A DNA stretch of 64,000 nucleotides from Prochlorococcus sp. AG-409-J19 (GTDB taxonomy: Bacteria > Cyanobacteriota > Cyanobacteriia > PCC-6307 > Cyanobiaceae): positions 21,552 through 85,551 of the forward strand of contig QCKC01000006.1 in the NCBI GenBank assembly GCA_003215635.1, in the 5' to 3' direction. The position numbers and the translations under genes are program-made. How positions within the stretch are numbered: the stretch's first letter is position 1; each line of letters starts with the position of its first letter. The notes under the pieces were generated by a model. It was given only the letters and a program-made list of their open reading frames with translations, did not search any database and was not told the DNA's origin. Shown piece after piece: positions 56,173 through 63,754 of this stretch.

Positions 56173-57180
56173 TCAATATTGGATAAAATATGAACGATAA
56201 AAATCTATAGTTTCCCTTAATCCATCTTCCAATGAATATTTAGGATCCCAATTCAGGATAGCTTTTGCTTTAGTACAATCTAGTTTAATATCAGGTAGTT
56301 CTGAAGAGCCGTATAATGGATGTCCTCCACCGACAATGTCGATGGGCACTTCTTTACCATATATTTCCGAGATTTTGTGCACCATCTCGATTGTTGAGTA
56401 TTCATTTTCTAGTGAAAAGTTAAATGCATTGCCAAACTCAAAAGGGGGATGAGGCTCAGACATTGAACTTAACAACATTCTATTAATTAGAACAGCATCT
56501 TTAATATATAAAAAATCACGAGTAAATTTACCATTAGATCTTAACTTAATCCTCTCATCTCTTGTTAAACACTTAATAACATAGGGAATAATCCTATGAA
56601 AATTAAAGTCATAGCCACCGAAATAGCTACCGCCCCGAATAGTTACAGCTTTGACATCATAGGATTGAGAATAAATTTTCGTTAAATACTCTTGTGAGAT
56701 TTTTGCTGCCGTAAAAATAAAATCAGGGTCAAAGAGCATTTCCTCTTTAAAGGGAACCTTATTACCACTATAAATTTTGTGATCTGTATGAGATATAAAG
56801 AGTGTCTGCGGACTACAAAGCCTTATAGCCTCTAACAGATTTAATGTCCCATTAGAAGCTAATTCATAAGTGTGTCTAGGGTTGTCGCTTGCGGTGGAAA
56901 CCCTACTAACAGCTGCCATATGAATCACTGCATCAGCTTGTGTTTCTTTGATTACTTTTTCAACTGAAGAATAATCAACTAAATCTACAAATACTTCTTT
57001 GCAATTTTGATCAAAGTTCTTAAGAGAATATTGGCTATTATTCCTCGAGTTCTCTTGACTTGCTTGATACTTTTGACTTGTTCTATAGCGAAGGATTGTT
57101 AGATCAAAAGAGTCTTTCAACAAGTCTGAAACAAGCCATCCTCCAAGGAAACCTGTTGCCCCTGTGATAATTACTTTCAT
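56173..57180 (-). CDS. SDR of the CDP-glucose 4,6-dehydratase type, catalytic Tyr replaced
   Basis: 335 residues. GATGFLGGWLVSDLL matches the G-x-T-G-F-x-G-x-W-L start of CDP-glucose 4,6-dehydratases. VIHMAAVSRVSTASDNPRHT and FISHTDHKIYSGNKVPFKEE occupy the usual positions. The catalytic segment is DFIFTAAKISQEYL: Lys160 is present, but the Tyr of Y-x-x-x-K is Phe156. TRDFLYIKDAVLI follows normally. The enzyme may use another base, or act only in binding or in a reaction not needing the Tyr. First gene of a minus-strand group ending in the RmlC-like gene. Confidence 0.75.
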   Translation of the reverse strand: MKVIITGATGFLGGWLVSDLLKDSFDLTILRYRTSQKYQASQENSRNNSQYSLKNFDQNCKEVFVDLVDYSSVEKVIKETQADAVIHMAAVSRVSTASDNPRHTYELASNGTLNLLEAIRLCSPQTLFISHTDHKIYSGNKVPFKEEMLFDPDFIFTAAKISQEYLTKIYSQSYDVKAVTIRGGSYFGGYDFNFHRIIPYVIKCLTRDERIKLRSNGKFTRDFLYIKDAVLINRMLLSSMSEPHPPFEFGNAFNFSLENEYSTIEMVHKISEIYGKEVPIDIVGGGHPLYGSSELPDIKLDCTKAKAILNWDPKYSLEDGLRETIDFYRSYFIQY

Positions 57181-57439
57181 CTAAAAGGATTTTATTATCT
57201 ATATCTTATCAGAAAAACTGATTTTGATAATTTCAATTATTTCTACTATAGAACTGTTAGAATTATGGAATGAGTTTTATAATGTCGTTCATAACCTGGA
57301 TTGAATAAAATCATTCATTATAGCTGCAATGAGCAACCTTAAAGTGAGATTGCATAGAAATTAATTCAAGAGTTATCTTTCAAAAGGTTTAGCTCTGATT
57401 TAACAAATTTTGCCTTAGGAATTGAGTTTTTTTTTTAAA

Positions 57440-58771
57440 TCATTGTTTACAAGCTTTTTCGGCTTCGCTCAGGAACCTTTCCAACTCCTCAAACTGTGTT
57501 CTGAGACCAAACCGAGTTATTTTATTTTGGAATTCTGGTGTATTAAGAGTGAGATATATACGCCCTTTTTTAAAAGAGATATAACTATGACCTAGTTTAA
57601 TACTGTTTTTTGCTGCGGAAGTTAAATATTCTATGCAAATACGTATAAAGAATGGAAGTGGTGGTACTATAATTTTATCCTCCAAACAACCGAGATAATG
57701 ATGTAGATTACTATTAACTTGATCATAATGATCAGAGTTTAATTCAAAATACTCATGGTAGAAAGTATATGAAAAGTTTTTTAAGTTTGTAACTTTATTA
57801 AAATCTACGATCTCTTGAATAATACTTTCTCCAACAGGTCCTATCCAATCGAAGTTGGTATGAGAAGTGCTATTCCAAAAATTAGAAAATTCGCCTAACA
57901 TTTCTTTTATATAATCTTGCTCAATAAATGAATAGGACCATTCATTAAATGTTATGGCTAATTTGTATAATCCATTATCCCTATAAATTTCATCTATCTG
58001 ACTTGATATTTGGCTTTGCTCCTTTATGATTTGGTTGTTTACTTTGATGAAACCAACTGAAGGATTATGGCTAGTCTTATTATTAGTAATAGATAAGAAA
58101 TCCTCAATCTGTTTCATTAGATTAATTTCAGAGTAAATAAGGTCATCAGTATTAACAATTAAAGTATTTCCTTTTTCTAAAGAGTACATCAATGTATATA
58201 AGTTATTGACTAGCCAAAATCTAATAGCCTTTGAGCAATCCCAGGTTCTAGTTTGACTTATATAAGTTAACCAGAGTGATATGGTACATGAAACATGAAT
58301 AACAACAACCTGTTCTGAAAACTTTTTATAGTGATCTTGATTTAATAAGACATTGTGTGAGAACCATGCTGCAAAGACTCTTTTAGAATTATCGAAGCCT
58401 AGAGCCTCATAATATGAAAGGATATAAGCCTTAATGATTGAAGTAAATTCTCTGGATCTATTTATTTTTTGTGTGAAGATTTTTTTGTGCAGTTCTTTAG
58501 GGTAAGCATTCCTTTCCTCCTCTTTCATATTCTTAGTTAAACCCATCCATATTTTGCCTTCTTTTGTATATAAACTTCTTGATAATGAATCAAATATATC
58601 CGCACATTCCCATCCATTATATTCATGTGCTCTATAAAGGTTGTCTCCAAAAATACTAAAGTTTTGCCCAGGCAGCATAGCTATCTCATCATATAATGAC
58701 AACTTAGGAAGAAGCAAATCTGCTCCTGTTAAGCCAATTGTATTAATCAAAAGTAATTTAATATTGTTCAT
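57440..58771 (-). CDS. Unknown protein, possibly divergent sulfotransferase-like
   Basis: 443 residues, soluble. The N-terminus LLLINTIGLTGADLLLPKLS has the position and rough shape of a sulfotransferase phosphate loop (G-x-T-G-x-x-L-L), but not the standard K-x-G-T. AAWFSHNVLLNQDHYKKF and QVVVIHVSCTISLWLTYIS could correspond to the strand and helix that normally carry the 3'-phosphate Arg and Ser. The C-terminal 180 residues match nothing I recognise. Located within the second sugar block, 170 bases from the FAD oxidoreductase. Function not assigned. Confidence 0.55.
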   Translation of the reverse strand: MNNIKLLLINTIGLTGADLLLPKLSLYDEIAMLPGQNFSIFGDNLYRAHEYNGWECADIFDSLSRSLYTKEGKIWMGLTKNMKEEERNAYPKELHKKIFTQKINRSREFTSIIKAYILSYYEALGFDNSKRVFAAWFSHNVLLNQDHYKKFSEQVVVIHVSCTISLWLTYISQTRTWDCSKAIRFWLVNNLYTLMYSLEKGNTLIVNTDDLIYSEINLMKQIEDFLSITNNKTSHNPSVGFIKVNNQIIKEQSQISSQIDEIYRDNGLYKLAITFNEWSYSFIEQDYIKEMLGEFSNFWNSTSHTNFDWIGPVGESIIQEIVDFNKVTNLKNFSYTFYHEYFELNSDHYDQVNSNLHHYLGCLEDKIIVPPLPFFIRICIEYLTSAAKNSIKLGHSYISFKKGRIYLTLNTPEFQNKITRFGLRTQFEELERFLSEAEKACKQ

Positions 58772-58944
58772 TAATATAACGTGTAGAAGAGATAGGACCT
58801 ATGATAAATACCCTAGGGGTTCCTAGATGATAATTTCCAAAGTTTGGATGACTATATATTAGCATATTACAAGTATTTGTTTATTTAAGCAAAATGGTCC
58901 TGAGCTCAATTGAAATTTTTTTAAATATTTTTTGAATTTTATTA

Positions 58945-60312
58945 TTATGTTTTGCAATTTCTATAGTATACGATATTTATTATCTCATTGTTTAGTCCAA
59001 TTTGCTTGTCACTATCTCGATTGATAAATTCATGTGCTTCTTTAGCCATGAGTCTTAACTTGTTTCTCTTTTTGTCGTCAAATACACGATTATGCTGATA
59101 GTCCTCCCATTGCTTACTTAATAAATAAGACTCAATACATTCATCTATATTTCCGGCCGAAATGGCTTTTCTATATGGTGCACATAGTGTCAAAAGTTCG
59201 TACCAGTTTCTGTCAAGACTCCCAAAGAGATGATTTACTAAATGCTTCGAAAAATATGGAGCCCATGAAAGTCCATCCCTTTTTGTTCCGTAAATGCACC
59301 AGAGATTCTCTGATAAAGAGCCAATTATTGGAACATGATCAGTAGTTACTGGTCGATAGCCAATAGCGATTTCAAAGCCCAATTCGTACGTATCAATTTC
59401 CAAGAATCGTTCTGCACCCTCAAATAGAGTTCTGATACTCTCTGGATTTGGATATTTAAGAGCTAAATGACTGGTATGGCTAGATGCTCCTATATATAAA
59501 CCATTATTTCTTTGTACTCCATGTATTCCACATGTACCTCCTCTGTTAGGCGTTCTTATAATCTGTGTTAACTCAGGCGTTTTAATATAAGGTAATTGAG
59601 ATTTTACTAATAATGCAGAACCTATTCCGTAAAAACTTTGGATGTTTGGCATAGATACACCCTCGGCCTGAGAAATCAACTTCTCAGACCAAGCACCACA
59701 GGCAATAATAACAGTATCAAAATTTCTTTCCTTATGATGGGAATCTTTTATGGACCAATTATCAGAATTAGTTTTGTTTAATGACTTTACATCACAGTCT
59801 AAAACTGTAATTACAGTTTGCAAATAATTATCTATAGATTCTAAAAGAACATTACTGTCTATAGAATTTTCTTCTTTTATTAGGAGACCTTTCTTGTCAT
59901 CTGTTACTTCTAGTTCAACATCTATATTATATTCTTTAGCGGCTTTGAGCATAGATTCAAAAGAATTCTTTTCGACTTCATTGATCGCTCTATTGTCAAG
60001 TGATACCCTTGTGCTGGTTGATGTGTAAATTGATTTTCCTAATATTTGATTTTCAAGTAAATAATTATCAAGATTATCCCATTCTTGCAATGCTTGAGTT
60101 CTATTTTTTAGTTTCCATTTGCTTAAAGGATGATCAAAATTAAAACAATCGATCTCACTTAAGATATTGATCATTGCTCCTGCTGCATAGGAACCTGAAT
60201 ACCTGTTTCTTTCTCCATATAATGTTATGTCGATATTTGGATGTTTTTTATAAAGTTCTAATGCTATTAGTAGGCCTATTGAGCCTCTGCCTGCAATCGC
60301 GACGGTCTTCAT
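58945..60312 (-). CDS. FAD-dependent oxidoreductase, D-amino-acid-oxidase (DAO) fold
   Basis: 455 residues. The FAD dinucleotide fold is AIAGRGSIGLLIALELYKK with G-x-G-x-x-G. VIIACGAWSEKLISQAEGVS is the second FAD contact typical of DAO proteins, and GIHGVQRNNGLYIGASSH and AIGYRPVTTDHVPIIGSL close the FAD domain (R-P-x-T-x-D-x-x-P-I-I-G). The family oxidises amines and amino acids; in a sugar locus the substrate may be an aminosugar, a sugar alcohol or a small modifying acid. No partner can be named. Confidence 0.78.
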   Translation of the reverse strand: MKTVAIAGRGSIGLLIALELYKKHPNIDITLYGERNRYSGSYAAGAMINILSEIDCFNFDHPLSKWKLKNRTQALQEWDNLDNYLLENQILGKSIYTSTSTRVSLDNRAINEVEKNSFESMLKAAKEYNIDVELEVTDDKKGLLIKEENSIDSNVLLESIDNYLQTVITVLDCDVKSLNKTNSDNWSIKDSHHKERNFDTVIIACGAWSEKLISQAEGVSMPNIQSFYGIGSALLVKSQLPYIKTPELTQIIRTPNRGGTCGIHGVQRNNGLYIGASSHTSHLALKYPNPESIRTLFEGAERFLEIDTYELGFEIAIGYRPVTTDHVPIIGSLSENLWCIYGTKRDGLSWAPYFSKHLVNHLFGSLDRNWYELLTLCAPYRKAISAGNIDECIESYLLSKQWEDYQHNRVFDDKKRNKLRLMAKEAHEFINRDSDKQIGLNNEIINIVYYRNCKT

Positions 60313-60541
60313 ATCAAATCTAAAAACGACATCTGTATTTGCACCTATTATAGCAGCAAAACAAATCTTTTATCTTGCATTTAACTCAGTGCCCATATAA
60401 ATTAGATATCATAATTTGTTTTCAGTCTTCCTATAGAATAATGTGTAATTTTATACTCTAATGGTGTAAATAATTTATTGCCTGAAATATTTTTTAGAAG
60501 ATATTTTACATGGGTAAATACTTTTTAATAAATCAACTCTA

Positions 60542-61540
60542 CTAATCAATATTGCTAAGAACTGATTTCTTGAAACTATTAAATTCATCTTGATCATAAT
60601 AAATTCCTTTGGAAGCTATCATCTTCAATGACATTTCTGATGATATCTTAATATGAATAGCATTAGGATAGATTTCATGAAGAAATTTATAATAAACATC
60701 AAAAATTTTCTGAATTTCTTGAGCGTTTAATGAGTTTGTATCACTAGCTTCTAGCTTGCGACAAAATTCGATGGGAGTACACCCTACATTTACTTTGCTT
60801 GACTTCCACCATTGGGAAAACTTGATGGGCTTCTCAAATTCTCCATTTCCATATTGCCAATTAGCTGTTGGTGCTACATCCATTGAACGTAACCAATAAA
60901 GATAAGGTAAAATCATTGTCTTACCTGAAGCCGACATTAAAAATTCAAAAGTTAATTCTCCCAATGCCCATAAGTCAATATCTTTTTGCAATATTTGGGT
61001 AAACCTCATATTTTTATAAAAAGGTTCACTCCTTATAATTGAATATAGATGGCATTGGCTATAAAGTCTAAAATGAGATTGCAATCGGCCTATAGGAGTA
61101 GGTAGTGATAAACATCTATCCATAAGATTTGGGTAAATACATTTAAATGAGAAATCTCTAGTATCAGCTTTAGGCCTGCAGAATCCAAGCGGATAGCCCA
61201 TTGCTGAATTATAATCAGAATTACAATCTAGAAATTTAATGCACATATCAATTGCCTTTGGTAAATAGTATTCATCATCACATACCATTGAAGCGTAATC
61301 TGTATCTAAATAATCCAAAGAACAGAGGACTCTCTCCGAATACGTTGCTCCAGGCATATGTATGTATTTAATATTATCCCTGCAATTTTGGCTGTACTCA
61401 AATTCTTTTAATGAGCCATCTATATATATAACTCTATAGGGTAATTTACTCCAATAATATATACTTCTTTGTAGATAATCGTGACGATCTACTGTTGGGC
61501 ATATTAATGTATATCGATTACTAGATGGCCTGTTGCTCAT
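60542..61540 (-). CDS. Glycosyltransferase, TIGR00180-like
   Basis: 332 residues. NRYTLICPTVDRHDYLQRSI at the start is typical of this GT-A group, then VIYIDGSLKEF and DYASMVCDDEYYLPKAIDMC, where C-D-D-E takes the place of the metal-binding D-x-D. A helical C-terminal half follows (YLYWLRSMDVAPTANWQYG). Related to the protein at 45409. It is the first, most upstream gene of the second minus-strand block. Donor and acceptor unknown. Confidence 0.75.
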   Translation of the reverse strand: MSNRPSSNRYTLICPTVDRHDYLQRSIYYWSKLPYRVIYIDGSLKEFEYSQNCRDNIKYIHMPGATYSERVLCSLDYLDTDYASMVCDDEYYLPKAIDMCIKFLDCNSDYNSAMGYPLGFCRPKADTRDFSFKCIYPNLMDRCLSLPTPIGRLQSHFRLYSQCHLYSIIRSEPFYKNMRFTQILQKDIDLWALGELTFEFLMSASGKTMILPYLYWLRSMDVAPTANWQYGNGEFEKPIKFSQWWKSSKVNVGCTPIEFCRKLEASDTNSLNAQEIQKIFDVYYKFLHEIYPNAIHIKISSEMSLKMIASKGIYYDQDEFNSFKKSVLSNID

Positions 61541-61679
61541 TTCAAAATCATTAATTTAATATTATAGCATGATTATTGTTCTGAGAAACTTCGCCTGCCT
61601 GATCTTTTTGAGAGATATAAATAGGGCTAACAGTCCATTCTATAGATAGTTTTTAATCAGTCCAAAAGATTATTTTTTC

Positions 61680-62186
61680 ATGGACAAGTGTATCAAAGAA
61701 TTATCTAATCTTATGGACAAATACATCTATGACTATGACTTATTCAAAGGATATAAGGAATCACCATATTGTGACCCTTTTGATTATGAAAAGTGTGAGA
61801 CAATCAACTTTCTATATGTCTCCGACCATAATTCAATATCCAAAGTCAAATCGTCATTCTTAAGTGCAACATCACTGCCGATTATAGTTCAGTACAATTA
61901 TCTTAATGATGATAAAAATAAATTGATTCTCAAGGACGCAATTGGAGAAAAAGAATTTCAAGATATACACAAAGAACTTATTTCAAGAGGTTTCCTGAAC
62001 AGGGATACTCAAATTGATCTTGAGTTTCTCAAAAAGAGAACGAAAGAAAGGTTGATTTTTCCCGAATTGATTTATAAAGGTGTTGTTATGCATCCAATCA
62101 CATTAGTATATCAAAAGAATGGTGCCGCAAAGTTGATACTCACTAAAGATTTCATTGCAGATCCTTTAGGCGCTATAAATTTGTAG
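61680..62186 (+). CDS. Hypothetical protein
   Basis: 168 residues, acidic, no signal peptide or membrane helix. MDKCIKELSNLMDKYIYDYD at the start; aromatic residues and Asp are common in the first half, and LIYKGVVMHPITLVYQKNG is a strand-rich stretch near the end. No family recognised. It diverges from the glycosyltransferase at 60542, and its 3' end runs directly into an out-of-frame, protein-like remnant. Confidence 0.5.
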   Translation: MDKCIKELSNLMDKYIYDYDLFKGYKESPYCDPFDYEKCETINFLYVSDHNSISKVKSSFLSATSLPIIVQYNYLNDDKNKLILKDAIGEKEFQDIHKELISRGFLNRDTQIDLEFLKKRTKERLIFPELIYKGVVMHPITLVYQKNGAAKLILTKDFIADPLGAINL

Positions 62187-62278
62187 AGATCCAGAGACGT
62201 GTCTGTGAAGATTGCAAGAAAGCAGCAAAATTAGGTGATGAATATGCTGCTGGATTATTAATGGAGCATTGCGAATAA
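62180..62278 (+). pseudogene. 3' remnant of a small gene
   Basis: A frame different from the 168-residue gene reads protein-like sequence, VCEDCKKAAKLGDEYAAG and LLMEHCE, ending at TAA 62276-62278. No ATG, GTG or TTG precedes it before an upstream stop near 62140. The text resembles the C-terminus of a short conserved protein with a C-x-x-C pair. It is probably a fragment left by rearrangement. Confidence 0.35.
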
Positions 62279-62389
62279 TTCAGGTCATCTAAAAACAGGT
62301 GTTTATCACCATTGAATCTTGCTCCCAGCGATCTAGAACTAAATCAGGAGTCAGAGCACGAACGGTCAAAAAAATAAGTGCTTGACTCA

Positions 62390-62421
62390 AAGGGCGGGAT
62401 CGAAATACCCCGCCCTTCTTA
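62390..62421 (+). terminator. GC-rich rho-independent terminator
   Basis: AAGGGCGGG (62390-62398) pairs perfectly with CCCGCCCTT (62409-62417) around a 10-base loop, followed by CTTAA. It is one of the few GC-rich hairpins in the window and separates the remnant from the 59-residue gene. Confidence 0.7.
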
Positions 62422-62479
62422 ATGCCTTACTGAAATCCCTTAAATCCACTAAAAAGGAAGGGCAACAAACTCTGAATCC

Positions 62480-62659
62480 ATGTCTCTAATCCCTCGCTGG
62501 GAATACATGACTGATGACGCGAAGGCAATGACGAAGCGGGTTACCCTGTCTGCATTAGTTCTTCTTCTTTCCCTTTGGGTGATTCGAGCACTAATCCCTT
62601 GGGTAATCGTTGCTTTATTGGGGTCTTGGGCATTCAAGTGGTTATCGAAAAGCAAATGA
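62480..62659 (+). CDS. 59-residue single-span membrane protein, paralogue B
   Basis: ATG at 62480-62482, TGA at 62657-62659, 59 residues. MSLIPRWEYMTDDAKAMTKR, then a hydrophobic span of about 30 residues (LSALVLLLSLWVIRALIPW at its core), and a basic tail WLSKSK. About 68% identical by hand count to paralogue A at 53335, with long identical DNA around the start codon. It lies in the same orientation as A, so the two copies form direct repeats about 9.1 kb apart. Function unknown. Confidence 0.7.
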   Translation: MSLIPRWEYMTDDAKAMTKRVTLSALVLLLSLWVIRALIPWVIVALLGSWAFKWLSKSK

Positions 62660-62758
62660 GTTGGTTACCTCAATCCAGCGCAACTTGACGCCGAACAAGT
62701 CTATAAGTACATTTGTTCTATAGGGCAATTTCCTCGCGCAATCGGCCCTAACCAAATG

Positions 62759-62794
62759 GGCACCTGCATTTACCAGTGAGCAAGGTGCCTTTTT
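62759..62794 (+). terminator. Rho-independent terminator
   Basis: GGCACCT (62759-62765) pairs with AGGTGCC (62783-62789) around a 17-base loop and is followed by five T. Its loop begins GCATTTA, and the string GCACCTGCATTTA also occurs at about 52585, before rpmG. Which transcript ends here is unclear; no gene is visible between paralogue B and this point. Confidence 0.7.
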
Positions 62795-62816
62795 GATGCC
62801 TTGAATTAATGAACGT

Positions 62817-63092
62817 ATGACTCCTGAATTTGGCAGAGCACTACCAACACCAATTGGATGGTTGATTCATCCAGAAAGGAAAAGAGTGCTGTTTTTCATT
62901 CGTGATCCCAAGTCCCTGATGAGAATGCCGAAGGTCATCACTCAGCTCTGGTATTCGACTGCCGAAGGCATACCAACTAGAATGAAGAACACCAGAACCA
63001 TGGAACTAGGAGATGCAGTGGAAACTTGGAATGAGTTACTGAACAACGGTTGGGAGTTAGTTGAGCATCAGATCAATGACGATGCTGCTTAA
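62817..63092 (+). CDS. DUF1651 protein
   Basis: 91 residues. GWLIHPERKRVLFFIRDP near the start and DAVETWNELLNNGWELVEH at the end match the layout of the DUF1651 family, which is found almost only in Prochlorococcus and marine Synechococcus, often in several copies per genome. No signal peptide or known function. It begins 23 bases after a terminator. Confidence 0.75.
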   Translation: MTPEFGRALPTPIGWLIHPERKRVLFFIRDPKSLMRMPKVITQLWYSTAEGIPTRMKNTRTMELGDAVETWNELLNNGWELVEHQINDDAA

Positions 63093-63126
63093 ATAGGTTT
63101 ATCTCCAAGGCATCATTTCCCCTGTA

Positions 63127-63522
63127 ATGAACCTCAACTGCATTAGAAATACTTGTCTTAGTTTGTTATCACTTTTAATTATTTTTTATCCCCTAAAAAT
63201 AGATGCCATGTCACATGATTGGGTTGCAGTTCCAAAAAGTCAGTTTGGAGAGCAATTATGGGATAAAAATAGTGTTCAGAAAAACAACAATGGATCTCTA
63301 AGAGTATTCAGTAAATTCATCCCCATAAGTACTACCGAAATTACACAAGATATCCTTTACACAATGGATATCAATTGTTCAGAAAAGTCCTTCAAAGATG
63401 TTGCTGTAGGTGCAAGGGAATTTAATGAATTTAAAAACAAAGATTCTGAATGGAAAGATCCTAATGGAGACAAACTCATTCTGGGTGTAATCGATCAAGT
63501 TTGTACTTTTGGCAAAAATTAG
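63127..63522 (+). CDS. Small exported protein, surface-adhesin-E-like layout
   Basis: 131 residues. A signal peptide is clear (about 1-27: CLSLLSLLIIFYPLKIDA). The mature part begins HDWVAVPKS, followed by about 100 residues of beta-rich sequence with two Cys (MDINCSEKSF and VIDQVCTFG), which probably form a disulfide. This layout recalls small periplasmic proteins of the surface-adhesin-E type. The assignment is weak; export is well supported. Confidence 0.6.
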   Translation: MNLNCIRNTCLSLLSLLIIFYPLKIDAMSHDWVAVPKSQFGEQLWDKNSVQKNNNGSLRVFSKFIPISTTEITQDILYTMDINCSEKSFKDVAVGAREFNEFKNKDSEWKDPNGDKLILGVIDQVCTFGKN

Positions 63523-63604
63523 TATTTTGTGTGAAACGTTTGAAAAGTTGTTTCGCTAAAATACAAAGAACCTCCCATTGCATCGTGCTTGTCCAGGTCT
63601 TCCC

Positions 63605-63692
63605 AAAGTTCCCATGGAGGAGTAGAACAGAACTACGAGACTCCTCACACAAGTTTCTCGATATGGGTGCTACTCGATGAGAGCACCTTTTT
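63605..63692 (+). ncRNA. Yfr1-like structured RNA element with terminator, copy 3
   Basis: Best preserved copy. Loop ACTCCTCACACAAGTTT (63640-63656) is closed by CGAG (63636-63639) with CTCG (63657-63660). Upstream GAGGAGT (63617-63623) is complementary to ACTCCTC (63640-63646), allowing an alternative hairpin. A terminator follows: GGTGCT (63666-63671) with AGCACC (63682-63687), inner CTC/GAG pairs, then five T (63688-63692). This order (motif, then terminator hairpin) is that of a free-standing sRNA such as Yfr1. Confidence 0.62.
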
Positions 63693-63754
63693 CATGCCTG
63701 CCTATAACCTATCTATTTAAAATAGATCTCTAGTCTGGTTGCCGGTAATTCTTG

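Noticed and set aside
62341..62420. tRNA-like GGGATCGAAATACCCC segment
   Set aside because: It is the loop and arms of a terminator hairpin; no acceptor, D or anticodon arms can be drawn.
62449..62655. 68-residue minus-strand frame
   Set aside because: It lies opposite the 59-residue plus-strand gene, which has a clear paralogue at 53335; the minus frame is a shadow.
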